Source: Peribacillus muralis (lineage in GTDB: Bacteria; Bacillota; Bacilli; Bacillales; DSM-1321). Taken from it: a DNA stretch of 64,000 nucleotides. Below, in pieces: positions 42,983-53,054 of this stretch. Both the position numbers and the translations under genes were made by a program. Positions within the stretch are counted from its first letter, which is position 1. Each line of letters begins with the position of its first letter. The notes beneath the pieces are model-generated. The model made no database searches, had not been told where the DNA came from, and saw only the letters and a list, made by a program, of their open reading frames with translations. Location of the stretch: the NCBI RefSeq assembly GCF_001439925.1, contig NZ_LMBV01000004.1, positions 115,768 to 179,767 of the forward strand. Direction: 5' to 3'.

Positions 42983-45900
42983 AAAAGCGATACAAGAACA
43001 GTTAAATGTCAAAATCCTCCTACTTGATGGGGCGATGGGCACCATGCTTCAGGCAGAGAATTTGACAGAAGCGGATTTTGGCGGTGAACAGTTCGAGGGC
43101 TGCAATGAATATTTATCACTGACACAACCGGAGCTTATCCAATCGATCCATGAAACCTACTTGGCAGCAGGTGCCGATATCATTGAGACGAATACTTTTG
43201 GGGCGACTAGTATCGTGCTTGAGGAATATCAAATAAGTACGCTTGCTTACAAGCTTAATAAAATTTCCGCAGAGCTTGCCGTCCAAGCTTGTGAAAAATA
43301 TTCAAACGACAGCTGGCCAAGATATGTAGCAGGCTCGATGGGACCCACGACAAAAACATTATCCGTTACAGGGGGAACGACCTTCGATATTTTGACCGAT
43401 TCTTATGAGGAGCAGGCACTCGGCCTCTTGGACGGAGGGGTGGACCTTCTACTGGTGGAAACGTGTCAGGATATGCTTAATGTCAAGGCTGCCTTTTCCG
43501 GGATTAAAGGCGCCTTTGCCAAAACCGGCAAAGAAGTCCCTGTCATGATTTCTGGTACGATCGAACCGATGGGCACCACACTTGCCGGCCAGTCGATAGA
43601 GGCTTTCTATTTATCGGTCGAGCATATGAAGCCTGTTGCAGTCGGCCTGAATTGTGCAACAGGTCCGGAATTCATGATCGATCATATCCGGACACTTGCA
43701 GAGATTTCAAACAGTGCCATCAGTTGTTACCCGAATGCCGGGCTACCGGATGAGGAGGGACACTATCATGAGTCACCGGCTTCACTTGCAGAAAAAATGA
43801 AGCAATTTGCCGAAAAGGGCTGGGTCAATATCATAGGCGGTTGCTGCGGTACTACACCCGAGCACATAAGAGAGCTTTCTAAGGTCCTTAATGGCTTGCA
43901 GCCGCGTGTAACGACTGAATCTGCACATGGTCATGCCGTATCAGGGATAGAGCCGCTCATTTATGATGATTCCATGCGTCCATTATTTGTAGGTGAGAGA
44001 ACGAATGTTATCGGATCGCGGAAATTCAAGGAGCTGATCCGTGGAAAGCATTACGAGCCAGCAGCCGAAATTGCACGTGCCCAAGTGAAAAAAGGTGCAC
44101 ATGTAATTGATATTTGTCTCGCAGACCCAGATGGGGATGAGCTTGGGGATATGAAAGAGTTCGTGGAAGAGGTCGTTAAAAAGGTGAAGGTACCATTGGT
44201 CATCGATACGACGGATGAAGCGGTCCTTGAGCAAGCATTGAAGCATTCACAAGGAAAATCGATCATTAATTCCATAAACCTGGAAGATGGAGAAGAACGC
44301 TTTGAAAAAATCGTACCATTTATCCATCAATATGGTGCAGCCGTCGTCGTCGGGACCATCGACGAAATTGGAATGGCCGTCGATGCTGAACGGAAAATCG
44401 AAGTGGCCACCCGTTCTGTCGATTTGCTTGTTAATAAATATGGACTGAACAAAAGTGATATCATTTTTGATCCGCTCGTATTTCCTGTCGGTACAGGAGA
44501 TGAACAATACATCGGCTCGGCATTGGAAACGGTGAAAGGCATTAAGGCTATTAAAGATAAGTTTCCGGAATGCTTAACGATACTCGGGATTTCGAATGTT
44601 TCATTCGGTCTGCCAGCCCGGGGAAGGGAAATCCTGAATGCCGTTTTTCTTTACCATTGTACAAAGGCAGGACTCGATTATGCGATTGTAAATACGGAAA
44701 AGCTTGAACGCTTTGCCTTGATACCTGAAGATGAAGTGAAATTGGCTGAGGCACTCCTATTCGAGACATCCAGTGAAACCTTGGCGATCTTTACTGAATT
44801 TTATCGTGGTAAAAAGGCGGAGAAGAAAGATGACGGCATTATCTTGCCATTGAACGAGCGTTTGGGGAACTATATCATTGAAGGAACGAAGGAAGGCTTA
44901 ATTGAAGACTTAAATAAGGCCATTGAGCGCGGCGATGCTCCACTGGAAATCATCAATGGGCCATTGATGGCTGGAATGAGTGAAGTAGGCCGATTATTCA
45001 ACGACAATCAGCTTATCGTCGCAGAAGTGCTTCAAAGCGCCGAGGCGATGAAGGCGGCAGTGTCCCATCTTGAGCCATTAATGGAGAACGCCGAAGACAG
45101 CGCAAAGAAAGGGAAGATCCTTTTGGCTACTGTCAAGGGGGATGTGCATGATATCGGCAAGAACCTAGTGGATATCATCCTTTCAAATAATGGCTATGAA
45201 GTCATTGATCTTGGTATTAAGGTTGCGCCGCAGCAAATCATCGAAGAAGTTCGAAAACATGAGCCAACGATCATAGGCCTATCAGGTTTACTTGTTAAAT
45301 CGGCACAGCAAATGGTCTTGACGGCTCAAGATTTAAAACAAGCGGGGATAGATACCCCGATCTTGGTTGGAGGGGCGGCCTTATCCCGTAAATTCACCGA
45401 TTTTAAAATATCACCAGAGTATGGCGGCCCAGTGCTTTATTCCAAGGATGCAATGGATGGGTTGGCGGTTACGAATATTTTACATGATACGAATAAAAAA
45501 GTGATGTATTTGGAGGAGCTGGTCGAGAAACGGGAAGTATCGAAAGCGAATGCCGCCATCGCTGCCACAATGGAGAAGCCGGTGCGAAAGCCATCGAAAG
45601 CTGCCCCTATAAGCCACGCACCTGTTCAAAAGCCGCGTGATATCAAGCGGCACGTTTTGAAAAACTATCCCTTGGATGTCATTCAGCCGTACATTAATCG
45701 GCAAATGCTGATTGGGCATCATTTGGGGCTAAAGGGTAAGGTAGCGGAGCTGCTTAAGCAAGGGAATGAAAAAGCAGTGCAGCTGAATGATCTCGTCGAT
45801 GAACTGATTGAATTCCTAAAAACGGAACCGAATTATGGGTTGAATGCCATTTATCAATTCTTCCCTGCCCAAAGTGATGGGGACAGGCTCTTGGTTTATA

Positions 45901-46424
45901 ACCCCGATAATCAGGTAGAGGTGTTGGAAACGTTTGATTTTCCACGACAGGATACGAATCCACATCTTTGTTTAGCGGATTTCGCCAAACCCGTCTCATC
46001 GGGGGAAATGGATTATGTTGGGTTTTTCCTTGTGACAGCCGGTAAGGGAATAAGAAAATGGGCAGAAAAACTAAAGCTTGAAGGTGATTTCCTGAAAAAT
46101 CATGCCCTGCAATCACTTGCTCTTGAAACGGCTGAAGGCTTTGCAGAAAGAATTCACCAATTGATGCGTGATGATTTAGGCATAAGCGATCCGATTGAGA
46201 TGTCGATGAAAGAGCGGTTTGCAGCTAAATATACGGGGCAGAGGTTTTCATTTGGTTATCCCGCTTGCCCCAATCTCGAAGATCAGGAGAAGCTTTTCCG
46301 CTTGTTACGACCTCAAGATATTGGTGTCGAATTGACTGAAGGATGCATGATGGAGCCTGAGGCCTCCGTTTCTGCGATAGTTTTTGCTCATCCGGAAGCT
46401 CGTTACTTCAATGTCGATCGATAA
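42975..46424 (+). CDS. metH: Cobalamin-dependent methionine synthase
   Basis: Transfers the methyl group of 5-methyl-THF to homocysteine through methylcobalamin. It has all four modules in 1149 residues: homocysteine/zinc barrel (1-325, with NCATG near 224 and GGCCGTTPEH near 289), pterin barrel (340-620, with VGERTNVIGSRKFKELI near 339), B12-binding cap and Rossmann domain (640-880) with DVHDIGKN carrying the cobalt-binding histidine near 725, and activation domain (920-1149) ending in the family's GCMMEPEASVS. AGAGGTGGC precedes the ATG. It is translationally coupled to yitJ. B. subtilis lacks MetH, so this is a distinguishing trait. Confidence 0.96.
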   Translation: MNKKAIQEQLNVKILLLDGAMGTMLQAENLTEADFGGEQFEGCNEYLSLTQPELIQSIHETYLAAGADIIETNTFGATSIVLEEYQISTLAYKLNKISAELAVQACEKYSNDSWPRYVAGSMGPTTKTLSVTGGTTFDILTDSYEEQALGLLDGGVDLLLVETCQDMLNVKAAFSGIKGAFAKTGKEVPVMISGTIEPMGTTLAGQSIEAFYLSVEHMKPVAVGLNCATGPEFMIDHIRTLAEISNSAISCYPNAGLPDEEGHYHESPASLAEKMKQFAEKGWVNIIGGCCGTTPEHIRELSKVLNGLQPRVTTESAHGHAVSGIEPLIYDDSMRPLFVGERTNVIGSRKFKELIRGKHYEPAAEIARAQVKKGAHVIDICLADPDGDELGDMKEFVEEVVKKVKVPLVIDTTDEAVLEQALKHSQGKSIINSINLEDGEERFEKIVPFIHQYGAAVVVGTIDEIGMAVDAERKIEVATRSVDLLVNKYGLNKSDIIFDPLVFPVGTGDEQYIGSALETVKGIKAIKDKFPECLTILGISNVSFGLPARGREILNAVFLYHCTKAGLDYAIVNTEKLERFALIPEDEVKLAEALLFETSSETLAIFTEFYRGKKAEKKDDGIILPLNERLGNYIIEGTKEGLIEDLNKAIERGDAPLEIINGPLMAGMSEVGRLFNDNQLIVAEVLQSAEAMKAAVSHLEPLMENAEDSAKKGKILLATVKGDVHDIGKNLVDIILSNNGYEVIDLGIKVAPQQIIEEVRKHEPTIIGLSGLLVKSAQQMVLTAQDLKQAGIDTPILVGGAALSRKFTDFKISPEYGGPVLYSKDAMDGLAVTNILHDTNKKVMYLEELVEKREVSKANAAIAATMEKPVRKPSKAAPISHAPVQKPRDIKRHVLKNYPLDVIQPYINRQMLIGHHLGLKGKVAELLKQGNEKAVQLNDLVDELIEFLKTEPNYGLNAIYQFFPAQSDGDRLLVYNPDNQVEVLETFDFPRQDTNPHLCLADFAKPVSSGEMDYVGFFLVTAGKGIRKWAEKLKLEGDFLKNHALQSLALETAEGFAERIHQLMRDDLGISDPIEMSMKERFAAKYTGQRFSFGYPACPNLEDQEKLFRLLRPQDIGVELTEGCMMEPEASVSAIVFAHPEARYFNVDR

Positions 46425-46438
46425 ATGCAATGGATAAG

Positions 46439-46468
46439 GCAGCGGTATTTTTTACCGCTGCTTTTTTG
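46439..46468 (+). terminator. Terminator after metH
   Basis: GCAGCGGTA and TACCGCTGC with a 5-base loop and six T. Confidence 0.9.
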
Positions 46469-46521
46469 CGCATGAAACATCTTCGTTAGTACATCTTAAT
46501 GGTCAAAAGGAAGGAGAGCGA

Positions 46522-47292
46522 ATGATGAAGAGTCTGTTCAAATTAGTTCTTTCCCTGTTGAGTTCTTTCATTATATTTTTCGTTGTGACAGATGTGGGCA
46601 AGAGTTACGTACATGCCGTTGTCCCGGAAGAGATGGCGCCCCTTGTAAAAAGTAAAGAAAATCAGAAAATCGCCTACTTGACTTTCGATGATGGACCATC
46701 ATTGAATACGATGGATATATTAAAAATTTTGAACCGCTATCACGTTAAAGCAACATTTTTTGTGAAGGGAAATGAAGAACCATATGCCAAGGAATGTTAT
46801 GAGGAAATAATATCACAAGGACATACGATTGCCCTGCATTCCTACACACATGATTATTCCATCGTCTACCGGTCGCCTGAAAGCTTCTTAGAAGATTTGA
46901 ATAAGCTTGAAACCATGCTGCAAAAGGAGTTTGGGATAAAGAGCCGTATTGTACGCCTTCCAGGCGGGTCGAATAATCGCCTCATGCATCAGGTTGCAAC
47001 CAAACCAATCATAAATGGAATTCTTCATCAATTAACGGAAAAAGGGTATATTTATGTTGATTGGAATATCGATTCCACGGATGGCTTCAGTCCGTCGATA
47101 AGTGAACAACAAATTATTTCTTCCGTACGAAAAGGGACGAAAGATCAAAAGCATGTTAATATTTTATTGCATGATATTAATAGTATGAAAAATACCGTGA
47201 AGGCATTGCCCGACATTATCGAGTATCTTAAGAAAGAAGGGTATTCCTTTGATGCTATTGATGAGACAACCCCAAAATTACAATTTAATTGA
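46522..47292 (+). CDS. Polysaccharide deacetylase (NodB family), membrane-anchored
   Basis: A 256-residue exported esterase/deacetylase: signal or anchor helix at 5-22, then a NodB barrel. Motifs: TFDDGPS with Asp56/Asp57, the metal ligands His106 and His110 in HSYTH, RLPGGS near 145, W-NIDSTDG near 181 and the catalytic LLHD near 218. Likely acts on peptidoglycan GlcNAc or MurNAc residues, as YheN/PdaC-type enzymes do. The GGAGAG site precedes a double ATG. A perfect 35-bp tandem duplication begins in its last codons and covers the stop. Confidence 0.92.
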   Translation: MMKSLFKLVLSLLSSFIIFFVVTDVGKSYVHAVVPEEMAPLVKSKENQKIAYLTFDDGPSLNTMDILKILNRYHVKATFFVKGNEEPYAKECYEEIISQGHTIALHSYTHDYSIVYRSPESFLEDLNKLETMLQKEFGIKSRIVRLPGGSNNRLMHQVATKPIINGILHQLTEKGYIYVDWNIDSTDGFSPSISEQQIISSVRKGTKDQKHVNILLHDINSMKNTVKALPDIIEYLKKEGYSFDAIDETTPKLQFN

Positions 47293-47350
47293 TGAACACA
47301 TCGTCTATATATAGTCAATTTAATTGATGAACACATCGTCTATATATAGT
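47281..47350 (+). repeat. Perfect 35-bp tandem duplication at the deacetylase 3' end
   Basis: Bases 47281-47315 and 47316-47350 are identical. Each unit begins CAATTTAATTGATGAACACA and contains the palindrome CTATATATAG. The first unit includes the last codons and TGA of the deacetylase, so the second is a non-coding echo. The duplication is so exact that it must be recent. Confidence 0.95.
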
Positions 47351-47403
47351 AAATTAAGGTAGGGGTTAAGAAACTACACATTGTGAAAGGATTTATCGTT
47401 TCT

Positions 47404-48174
47404 ATGATGCCATCATTGTTTTTATCACATGGAACACCGTTATTGGCTTTGGAAGATAATAGCTACACTGCTTTTTTGAAAGAGTACATGAAAGCTATGA
47501 ATAAGCCTGCTGCCATCATTATCTTGTCTGCACATTGGGAAAGTGGAGAGCAATTGATTTCGGCAGTAAGGAAGCATGAAGTCATTTATGATTTTGTTGG
47601 TTTTTCTGAAGAAATATTTTCAATAACATATCCTGCTCCAGGGTGTTTGGAGCTGTCGGATCGCATTTTAACTTTACTGTCGAGGATAGGTGTATGGGGC
47701 GAGCTTGATGATAGACGTCCCTTAGATCATGGGGCATGGGGGCTATTGCACATCATGTATCCAGAAGCCACTATTCCGATCGTATCTTTGTCCATCAATC
47801 CAGAACTTCCGTTAAACAAGCAATATGAAATCGGTAAAGCATTGGGGAAACTAAAAGAAGAAAATGTCCTGATCATCGGAAGCGGTGGAATCGTCCATAA
47901 CTTCACCCATATTCAGAAGGATATGAATGTTGCAGAGGGGTGGGCCATCAATTTTGAGAATTGGATTGAAGATAAATTATTGAAATGGGATTTGGAATCT
48001 TTGTCCAATTATGAACAAATCGCTCCTTATGGCATGGATGCAGTACCTACCAAAGAGCACATCATTCCCTTGATCATCGCCATGGGTGCAGGAGATGATC
48101 GCAAAAAAGCGGCTTTGCTGCATAGAACCTTTCAATATGGCAATTTGAGTTTAACAGCTTGGAAGTTTGATTGA
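47404..48174 (+). CDS. DODA-type extradiol aromatic ring-opening dioxygenase
   Basis: A 256-residue protein of the LigB/YgiD class: SLFLSHGTP with the metal His near 8, SAHWES near 43 with the second His, PLDHGAWGLL near 106 with the third, and GSGGIVHNF near 163. Relatives open catechol rings (for example L-DOPA, protocatechuate); the substrate here is unknown. The first codon is unclear: GTG 47383 has no separate ribosome binding site, ATG 47404 or 47407 follow AAAGGA at 12-15 bases, and SLFLSHG is near the N-terminus in the family, so I use 47404. Single gene. Confidence 0.85.
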   Translation: MMPSLFLSHGTPLLALEDNSYTAFLKEYMKAMNKPAAIIILSAHWESGEQLISAVRKHEVIYDFVGFSEEIFSITYPAPGCLELSDRILTLLSRIGVWGELDDRRPLDHGAWGLLHIMYPEATIPIVSLSINPELPLNKQYEIGKALGKLKEENVLIIGSGGIVHNFTHIQKDMNVAEGWAINFENWIEDKLLKWDLESLSNYEQIAPYGMDAVPTKEHIIPLIIAMGAGDDRKKAALLHRTFQYGNLSLTAWKFD

Positions 48175-48373
48175 ACCGGCTAGTTAAATATACCCGCAAC
48201 ATACAAATATATTAAAATGTGCATTTCTTTTTTTAGCGAAAAAAGACTTAAATGAGCAAAAAAGTCAATTAAAGGCGTATATTGGCGAATTAAGCAGAAA
48301 TATAGTTGCAAAAAGGTTGTATAAAGTGGCATAACCTTTGGATATTTCGACAAAAACATGTTAATATAACATC

Positions 48374-48387
48374 TGAAAACGTTTTAT
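48374..48387 (+). promoter_or_regulatory. cre-like (CcpA) site before odhA
   Basis: TGAAAACGTTTTAT matches TGWAANCGNTNWCA at 12 of 14 positions. Position upstream of a TCA-cycle operon fits carbon catabolite control. The rest of the 48175-48526 gap is AT-rich with no gene. Confidence 0.4.
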
Positions 48388-48526
48388 CCTTTAAAATTTT
48401 ATTATTCATTGACCAAAATTATTTAAATATCATTCATATATTTGGCGAAAAGATAGAAGATAGAAATTTGGGGATGGATAAAACGCATTGAAAAAAACTA
48501 CGAGAGAAATTTGGGGGTTTACAAAA

Positions 48527-51379
48527 ATGACCATCAAGGATGCTAAGGCATACGACCCATGGAAAGCTTTTTCAGGTCCAAACCTTGGGTATGTCATGGA
48601 GCAATACGATCTATTTCAAGCCAATCCGGAAGAAGTAGATCCGGAACTGAAAAACTTTTTTGAAGTATCAGGTCCACCTTCATTCGATGTATCGGCAGAA
48701 ACGACAATCGGAAGTGCACCAATTGTACAAACTGGAGAAGTTCTTCCAATGAAGAAAATTATGTCTGCAGTGAAGCTAGCAGAAAACATCCGTGCTTACG
48801 GACATCTTGCTGCAAACATTTATCCTTTAAAAGAGGAAGCACTGGATACAGAACAAATCCACTTTGAAAAATACGGGTTAACCGCTGATGATTTAAGGAA
48901 AATACCGGCTGACTTTATCTGTCCAGAATCACCTGAAGATGTGAAAGACGGATACGAAGCCGTACAATACTTAAAACAACTTTATACAAAAACGATAGCC
49001 TTTGAATTTCACCATGTTAACGACTTGGAAGAAAAGCAATGGCTTACAGATATGGTCGAATCCGGAGGCATGTTCCCGGAAGTGACGAAAGAGAAAAAAG
49101 AATTGCTGCTTAAGCGATTGAATGAAGTGGAAGGGTTTGAAAAATTCCTTCACCGCACTTATGTTGGGCAAAAACGTTTCTCTATAGAAGGACTGGATAT
49201 CCTAGTACCGATCTTAGATGAAATGATTTCACAGACGGTTCAAAATGGCACGGGTAATGTGAATATCGCCATGGCTCACCGCGGTCGCTTGAATGTGCTT
49301 GCGCACGTTCTAGGAAAGCCGTATGAAGTCATTTTCTCTGAATTCCAGCATTCACCTAATAAAGATTTGGTACCTTCCGAAGGTTCGACAGGCATTAACA
49401 ATGGATGGACCGGTGATGTTAAGTACCATTTAGGTTTGGATAAGCAAATTACTAAAGCTAACATACAAAAAGCAAGGATTACTCTTGCCAATAACCCTAG
49501 TCACTTGGAAGTAGTCGGTCCAATCGTGGAAGGGTATTCCCGTGCGGCTCAAGAAGACCGTTCAGAAAAGGGATTCCCTGTTCAGGACATTTCCAAATCG
49601 CTTGCAATATTGATTCATGGTGATGCAGCATTCCCGGGTGAGGGGATTGTACCGGAAACATTCAACTTAAGCCGTTTACGCGGTTATCAAGTTGGTGGCG
49701 CCATCCATATCATCGCCAATAACATGATTGGTTTTACAACCGAAAGTGAAGATTCACGTTCAACCAAGTATGCCAGTGATTTGGCAAAAGGCTTTGAAGT
49801 GCCAATCGTGCATGTGAATGCAGATGATCCTGAAGCATGTATGGCTGCAGTGAATCTTGCCAACCAATATCGCGAGAAATATAAAAAAGATTTCTTGATC
49901 GATTTAATTGGTTACAGACGTTTTGGCCATAACGAAATGGACGAGCCGTTGGTGACTCAACCAGAAATGTATGCATTGATCCATAAGCATCAAACAGTAA
50001 AAGACCTTTATGGTAATAAGCTGATTCATTCTGGTGAGTTCACGGAAGAAGAAGTGAAAGCAATCGCTGAGCAAGTGGATACAAAACTTGCCGACGCCTA
50101 TGCGAAAATTTCTGGAAACAAACCAGAAGCTTCTAAAGAGTGTAACCCTCCAGGCATAATTGAAAAAGGGCTATCGATTATCGAAACCGGAGTTCCGAAA
50201 CAAGAACTGGTTTCCATTAACGAAGAACTTGTTAAATGGCCAGAAGGATTCACCCCTAACAAAAAATTAGGGAAGATTTTATCACGCCGCTTGGATTCCT
50301 TTGCTGCCGATAATAAAATTGATTGGGCTCACGCCGAGACGCTGGCATTTGCAACGATTTTGAATGACAGTACGCCAATTCGTTTGACAGGGCAAGATTC
50401 AGAGCGCGGAACATTTGCACAGCGTAACATCATGTTACATGACAGTGTTAATGGAAAAACTTATTCACCACTTCACACACTTGAAACGGCTAAAGCTTCT
50501 TTCGCGGTTCATAACAGCCCGCTTACTGAAACGGCAGTTCTTGCTTATGAATATGGGTATAATGTATTCGCGCCTGAAACACTTGTACTATGGGAAGGCC
50601 AATTCGGAGACTTTGCCAATACGGCACAAGTCATTTTTGATCAATTCATCGCGGCAGGCCGTGCGAAATGGGGTCAAAAATCAGGTCTCGTCATGCTGCT
50701 TCCACACGGATATGAAGGACAAGGACCAGAGCACTCAAGTGCACGCCTTGAACGTTTCCTTCAATTGGCGGCTGAGAATAACTGGACCGTTGCCAACTTA
50801 AGTTCGGCAGCTCAATACTTCCATATCCTTAGAAGACAAGCTAAGATTTTGGATTCAGAGCAAGTACGCCCACTTGTTATCATGACACCGAAGAGCATGC
50901 TTCGTAATCAAGTGATGGCTTCTGCAGCTGCAGAATTCAGCGAAGGCTCGTTTGAATCGTTCGTAGAAACGAAGACATTAGGTAAAAAACCTAAATCGGT
51001 TGAACGCATTGTCTTCGCAACTGGTAAATTGGCGGTTGAACTTCGTGAAAAAGCGGCAGCTGAAGAAAATACGGATTGGCTGCAAATCATCAGTATCGAA
51101 GAGATTTACCCATTCCCGTTCACTGGGGTTCAAGAAGCATTGAAAAAATATACGAATCTTAAAGAAATCTTCTGGGCTCAAGAAGAACCTAAGAACATGG
51201 GGGCTTGGACATTTGTTGAACCACGTCTTAATGCAGCGGCTCCTCGTAACCTTTCCGTAACATATATCGGAAGGAAGCGCAGATCAAGCCCGGCTGAGGG
51301 AGATCCACTTGTCCATAAAAATGAACAACAACGGATTATGACTCAAGCAATTACACGCAATAATGAGGGGGAGAAATAA
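48527..51379 (+). CDS. odhA: 2-oxoglutarate dehydrogenase E1 component
   Basis: Thiamine-diphosphate enzyme of the TCA cycle that decarboxylates 2-oxoglutarate and acylates the E2 lipoyl arm. About 950 residues. Marks: [18 protein letters not shown] near 11-28, the E1 fold with [20 protein letters not shown] and [11 protein letters not shown] in the N-half, [13 protein letters not shown] near 465 and, in the C-half, [13 protein letters not shown] near 620 and [20 protein letters not shown] near 725, where the His residues lie. I chose ATG 48527, nine bases after GGGGG; TTG 48488 lacks a site. The stop is one base before the odhB start codon. Confidence 0.95.
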   Translation: MTIKDAKAYDPWKAFSGPNLGYVMEQYDLFQANPEEVDPELKNFFEVSGPPSFDVSAETTIGSAPIVQTGEVLPMKKIMSAVKLAENIRAYGHLAANIYPLKEEALDTEQIHFEKYGLTADDLRKIPADFICPESPEDVKDGYEAVQYLKQLYTKTIAFEFHHVNDLEEKQWLTDMVESGGMFPEVTKEKKELLLKRLNEVEGFEKFLHRTYVGQKRFSIEGLDILVPILDEMISQTVQNGTGNVNIAMAHRGRLNVLAHVLGKPYEVIFSEFQHSPNKDLVPSEGSTGINNGWTGDVKYHLGLDKQITKANIQKARITLANNPSHLEVVGPIVEGYSRAAQEDRSEKGFPVQDISKSLAILIHGDAAFPGEGIVPETFNLSRLRGYQVGGAIHIIANNMIGFTTESEDSRSTKYASDLAKGFEVPIVHVNADDPEACMAAVNLANQYREKYKKDFLIDLIGYRRFGHNEMDEPLVTQPEMYALIHKHQTVKDLYGNKLIHSGEFTEEEVKAIAEQVDTKLADAYAKISGNKPEASKECNPPGIIEKGLSIIETGVPKQELVSINEELVKWPEGFTPNKKLGKILSRRLDSFAADNKIDWAHAETLAFATILNDSTPIRLTGQDSERGTFAQRNIMLHDSVNGKTYSPLHTLETAKASFAVHNSPLTETAVLAYEYGYNVFAPETLVLWEGQFGDFANTAQVIFDQFIAAGRAKWGQKSGLVMLLPHGYEGQGPEHSSARLERFLQLAAENNWTVANLSSAAQYFHILRRQAKILDSEQVRPLVIMTPKSMLRNQVMASAAAEFSEGSFESFVETKTLGKKPKSVERIVFATGKLAVELREKAAAEENTDWLQIISIEEIYPFPFTGVQEALKKYTNLKEIFWAQEEPKNMGAWTFVEPRLNAAAPRNLSVTYIGRKRRSSPAEGDPLVHKNEQQRIMTQAITRNNEGEK

Positions 51380-51380
51380 A

Positions 51381-52658
51381 ATGGCTGAAGTAAAAGTACC
51401 TGAATTAGCAGAATCAATTTCTGAAGGATCTATTGCGCAATGGTTAAAACAACCCGGTGACCACGTGGAAAAAGGAGAATATGTCCTTGAACTGGAAACG
51501 GATAAAGTAAACGTGGAAATCATTTCGGATTATACGGGTACACTTTCTGAACATTTAGCAGAAGAAGGCGACACTGTTCAAGTTGGACAAGCCATCGCCA
51601 TCGTCGATGAGAATGGATCAGCTGCAGCAACTCCAAAAGCGGAGGCTCCAAAAGCAGAAGAATCTAAAGCCGAGCCAGCTAAAAAGGAACAAGCCGCTCC
51701 TGCTAAAGAGGCTCCGAAAGCAGAAACGAAAGAAGCTTCAGCCACTCAACAAGTTATTGCTTCACCAGCTGCAAGGAAATTGGCTCGTGAAAAAGGAATT
51801 GACTTGACTCAAGTGCCTGTTGCCGACCCGCTAGGCCGTGTGCGTGTACAAGATGTAGAAGCTGCAACCAAGGCTCCAGCCGCTCCAGCAGCACCTGCAG
51901 CAGCAACAAATACAGCGCCGGCAGCTAAACAAGCCGCAGCACCAGTTGAAGTGAATGATGACCGTATTGAAGTGGTTAAGATGACTCGCCGTCGCCAAAC
52001 CATTGCCAAGCGTCTAGTTCAAGTACAATCCGAAGCAGCCATGCTTACAACTTTTAATGAAGTCGATCTTTCTGCAGTGATGGAATTGCGCAGCCGCCAT
52101 AAAGATTCTTTCGTGAAAACAAATGATGTTAAACTTGGCTTCATGTCATTCTTCACTAAAGCAGTCATTGGCGCTTTGAAGAAATATCCGTTATTGAATG
52201 CAGAAATCAAAGGCGACCATATCCTGAAAAAGAACTTTTATGATATCGGTGTAGCCGTATCCACTGACGAAGGTTTAGTTGTACCTGTCGTAAGGGATGC
52301 TGACCGCAAAAGCTTCGCTGAAATCGAAAAGAACATTTCGGATTTGGCTGTTAAAGCACGTAACAATAAACTAGGACTCTCAGATTTATCTGGTGGTACT
52401 TTCACCATCACAAACGGCGGTACTTTCGGTTCCCTATTATCTACACCGATCTTGAATGCCCCTCAAGTTGGGATCTTGGGCATGCATACAATTAAGACTC
52501 GCCCAATCGCTGTTGGAGATCAAATCGAAAACAGACCGATGATGTACCTTGCATTATCTTACGATCACCGTATCGTAGACGGAAAAGAAGCTGTTGGTTT
52601 CTTAGTGGCTATCAAAGATATGCTGGAAGATCCAGAACAACTTTTACTTCAAGGATAA
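51381..52658 (+). CDS. odhB: 2-oxoglutarate dehydrogenase E2 component (succinyltransferase)
   Basis: The core of the complex, a dihydrolipoyl succinyltransferase of 425 residues. Order: lipoyl domain with Lys42 in ETDKVNVE, a long Ala/Lys/Glu/Pro-rich linker (80-130), E1/E3-binding domain (about 130-165, [14 protein letters not shown]), a second Ala/Pro linker and the catalytic domain with [11 protein letters not shown] (His near 395). ATG 51381 is preceded by AGGGGGAG inside the end of odhA. Expected to be transcribed with odhA; E3 is encoded elsewhere. Confidence 0.95.
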   Translation: MAEVKVPELAESISEGSIAQWLKQPGDHVEKGEYVLELETDKVNVEIISDYTGTLSEHLAEEGDTVQVGQAIAIVDENGSAAATPKAEAPKAEESKAEPAKKEQAAPAKEAPKAETKEASATQQVIASPAARKLAREKGIDLTQVPVADPLGRVRVQDVEAATKAPAAPAAPAAATNTAPAAKQAAAPVEVNDDRIEVVKMTRRRQTIAKRLVQVQSEAAMLTTFNEVDLSAVMELRSRHKDSFVKTNDVKLGFMSFFTKAVIGALKKYPLLNAEIKGDHILKKNFYDIGVAVSTDEGLVVPVVRDADRKSFAEIEKNISDLAVKARNNKLGLSDLSGGTFTITNGGTFGSLLSTPILNAPQVGILGMHTIKTRPIAVGDQIENRPMMYLALSYDHRIVDGKEAVGFLVAIKDMLEDPEQLLLQG

Positions 52659-52671
52659 TTAAAAATTAAAT

Positions 52672-52809
52672 TATATAAAGTTGATTGGAACGGAAGGCGC
52701 GAGACTCCTGCGGGAATACGAGTCCAAGGGAGACTCTACAGGCGCAAATGCGCCAATGAGTCCCCCGGACCGCCCGCGGAAAGCGGGTGCGTAGAAAATC
52801 AACTTTCAT
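52672..52809 (+). repeat. Dispersed intergenic repeat, copy 7
   Basis: GATTGGAACGGAAGGCGCGA, GACTCCTGCGGGAATACGAG, the hairpin GGCGCAAATGCGCC, GACCGCCCGCGGAAAGCGGG and GAAAATCAACTTT. The copy is bounded by AAAGTTGATT and AATCAACTTT, which are inverted repeats of each other. Confidence 0.85.
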
Positions 52810-52823
52810 ATGGTACACACCGC

Positions 52824-52858
52824 AAAAAAACCTCTGTCATCAGGACAGAGGTTTTTTT
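52824..52858 (+). terminator. Terminator after odhB and repeat copy 7
   Basis: AAAAAACCTCTGTC and GACAGAGGTTTTTTT stem. The repeat copy lies between odhB and this terminator and is therefore probably co-transcribed. Confidence 0.85.
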
Positions 52859-52935
52859 GTGTGAAAGAATAATACATATTTTCATAGGTGAAGTGAATGA
52901 TAATGCATACATGCCTAGTGGAAGGTTCAATAATA

Positions 52936-53000
52936 TGAATGTTTATGGATGAAATTTATAATAAAATGAATGATTTTGAATAATTTTAAATGTTTTTGAT
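52936..53000 (+). promoter_or_regulatory. Three operator-like direct repeats upstream of fruR
   Basis: TGAATGTTTATGGA (52936-52949), TGAATGATTTTGAA (52967-52980) and TAAATGTTTTTGAT (52987-53000) share TRAATGWTTWTG. They begin 31 and 20 bases apart, close to three and two helical turns, and the last one abuts the -35 box of the promoter. FruR, a DeoR-type regulator encoded just downstream, is the obvious candidate to bind them. This is inference. Confidence 0.45.
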
Positions 53001-53028
53001 TGATTATTTATCTTATTTCTTATATGAT
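53000..53028 (+). promoter_or_regulatory. Sigma-A promoter of the fruRKA operon
   Basis: TTGATT (53000-53005), 17-base spacer, TATGAT (53023-53028), 27 bases before the fruR start codon. Confidence 0.7.
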
Positions 53029-53054
53029 GATGATATTAAAGTGAGGTGGAAGGA

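Noticed and set aside
47404..48174. Metabolic link between the dioxygenase and the neighbouring deacetylase
   Set aside because: The genes are separated by a duplication and have no shared pathway; nothing but proximity suggests a link.
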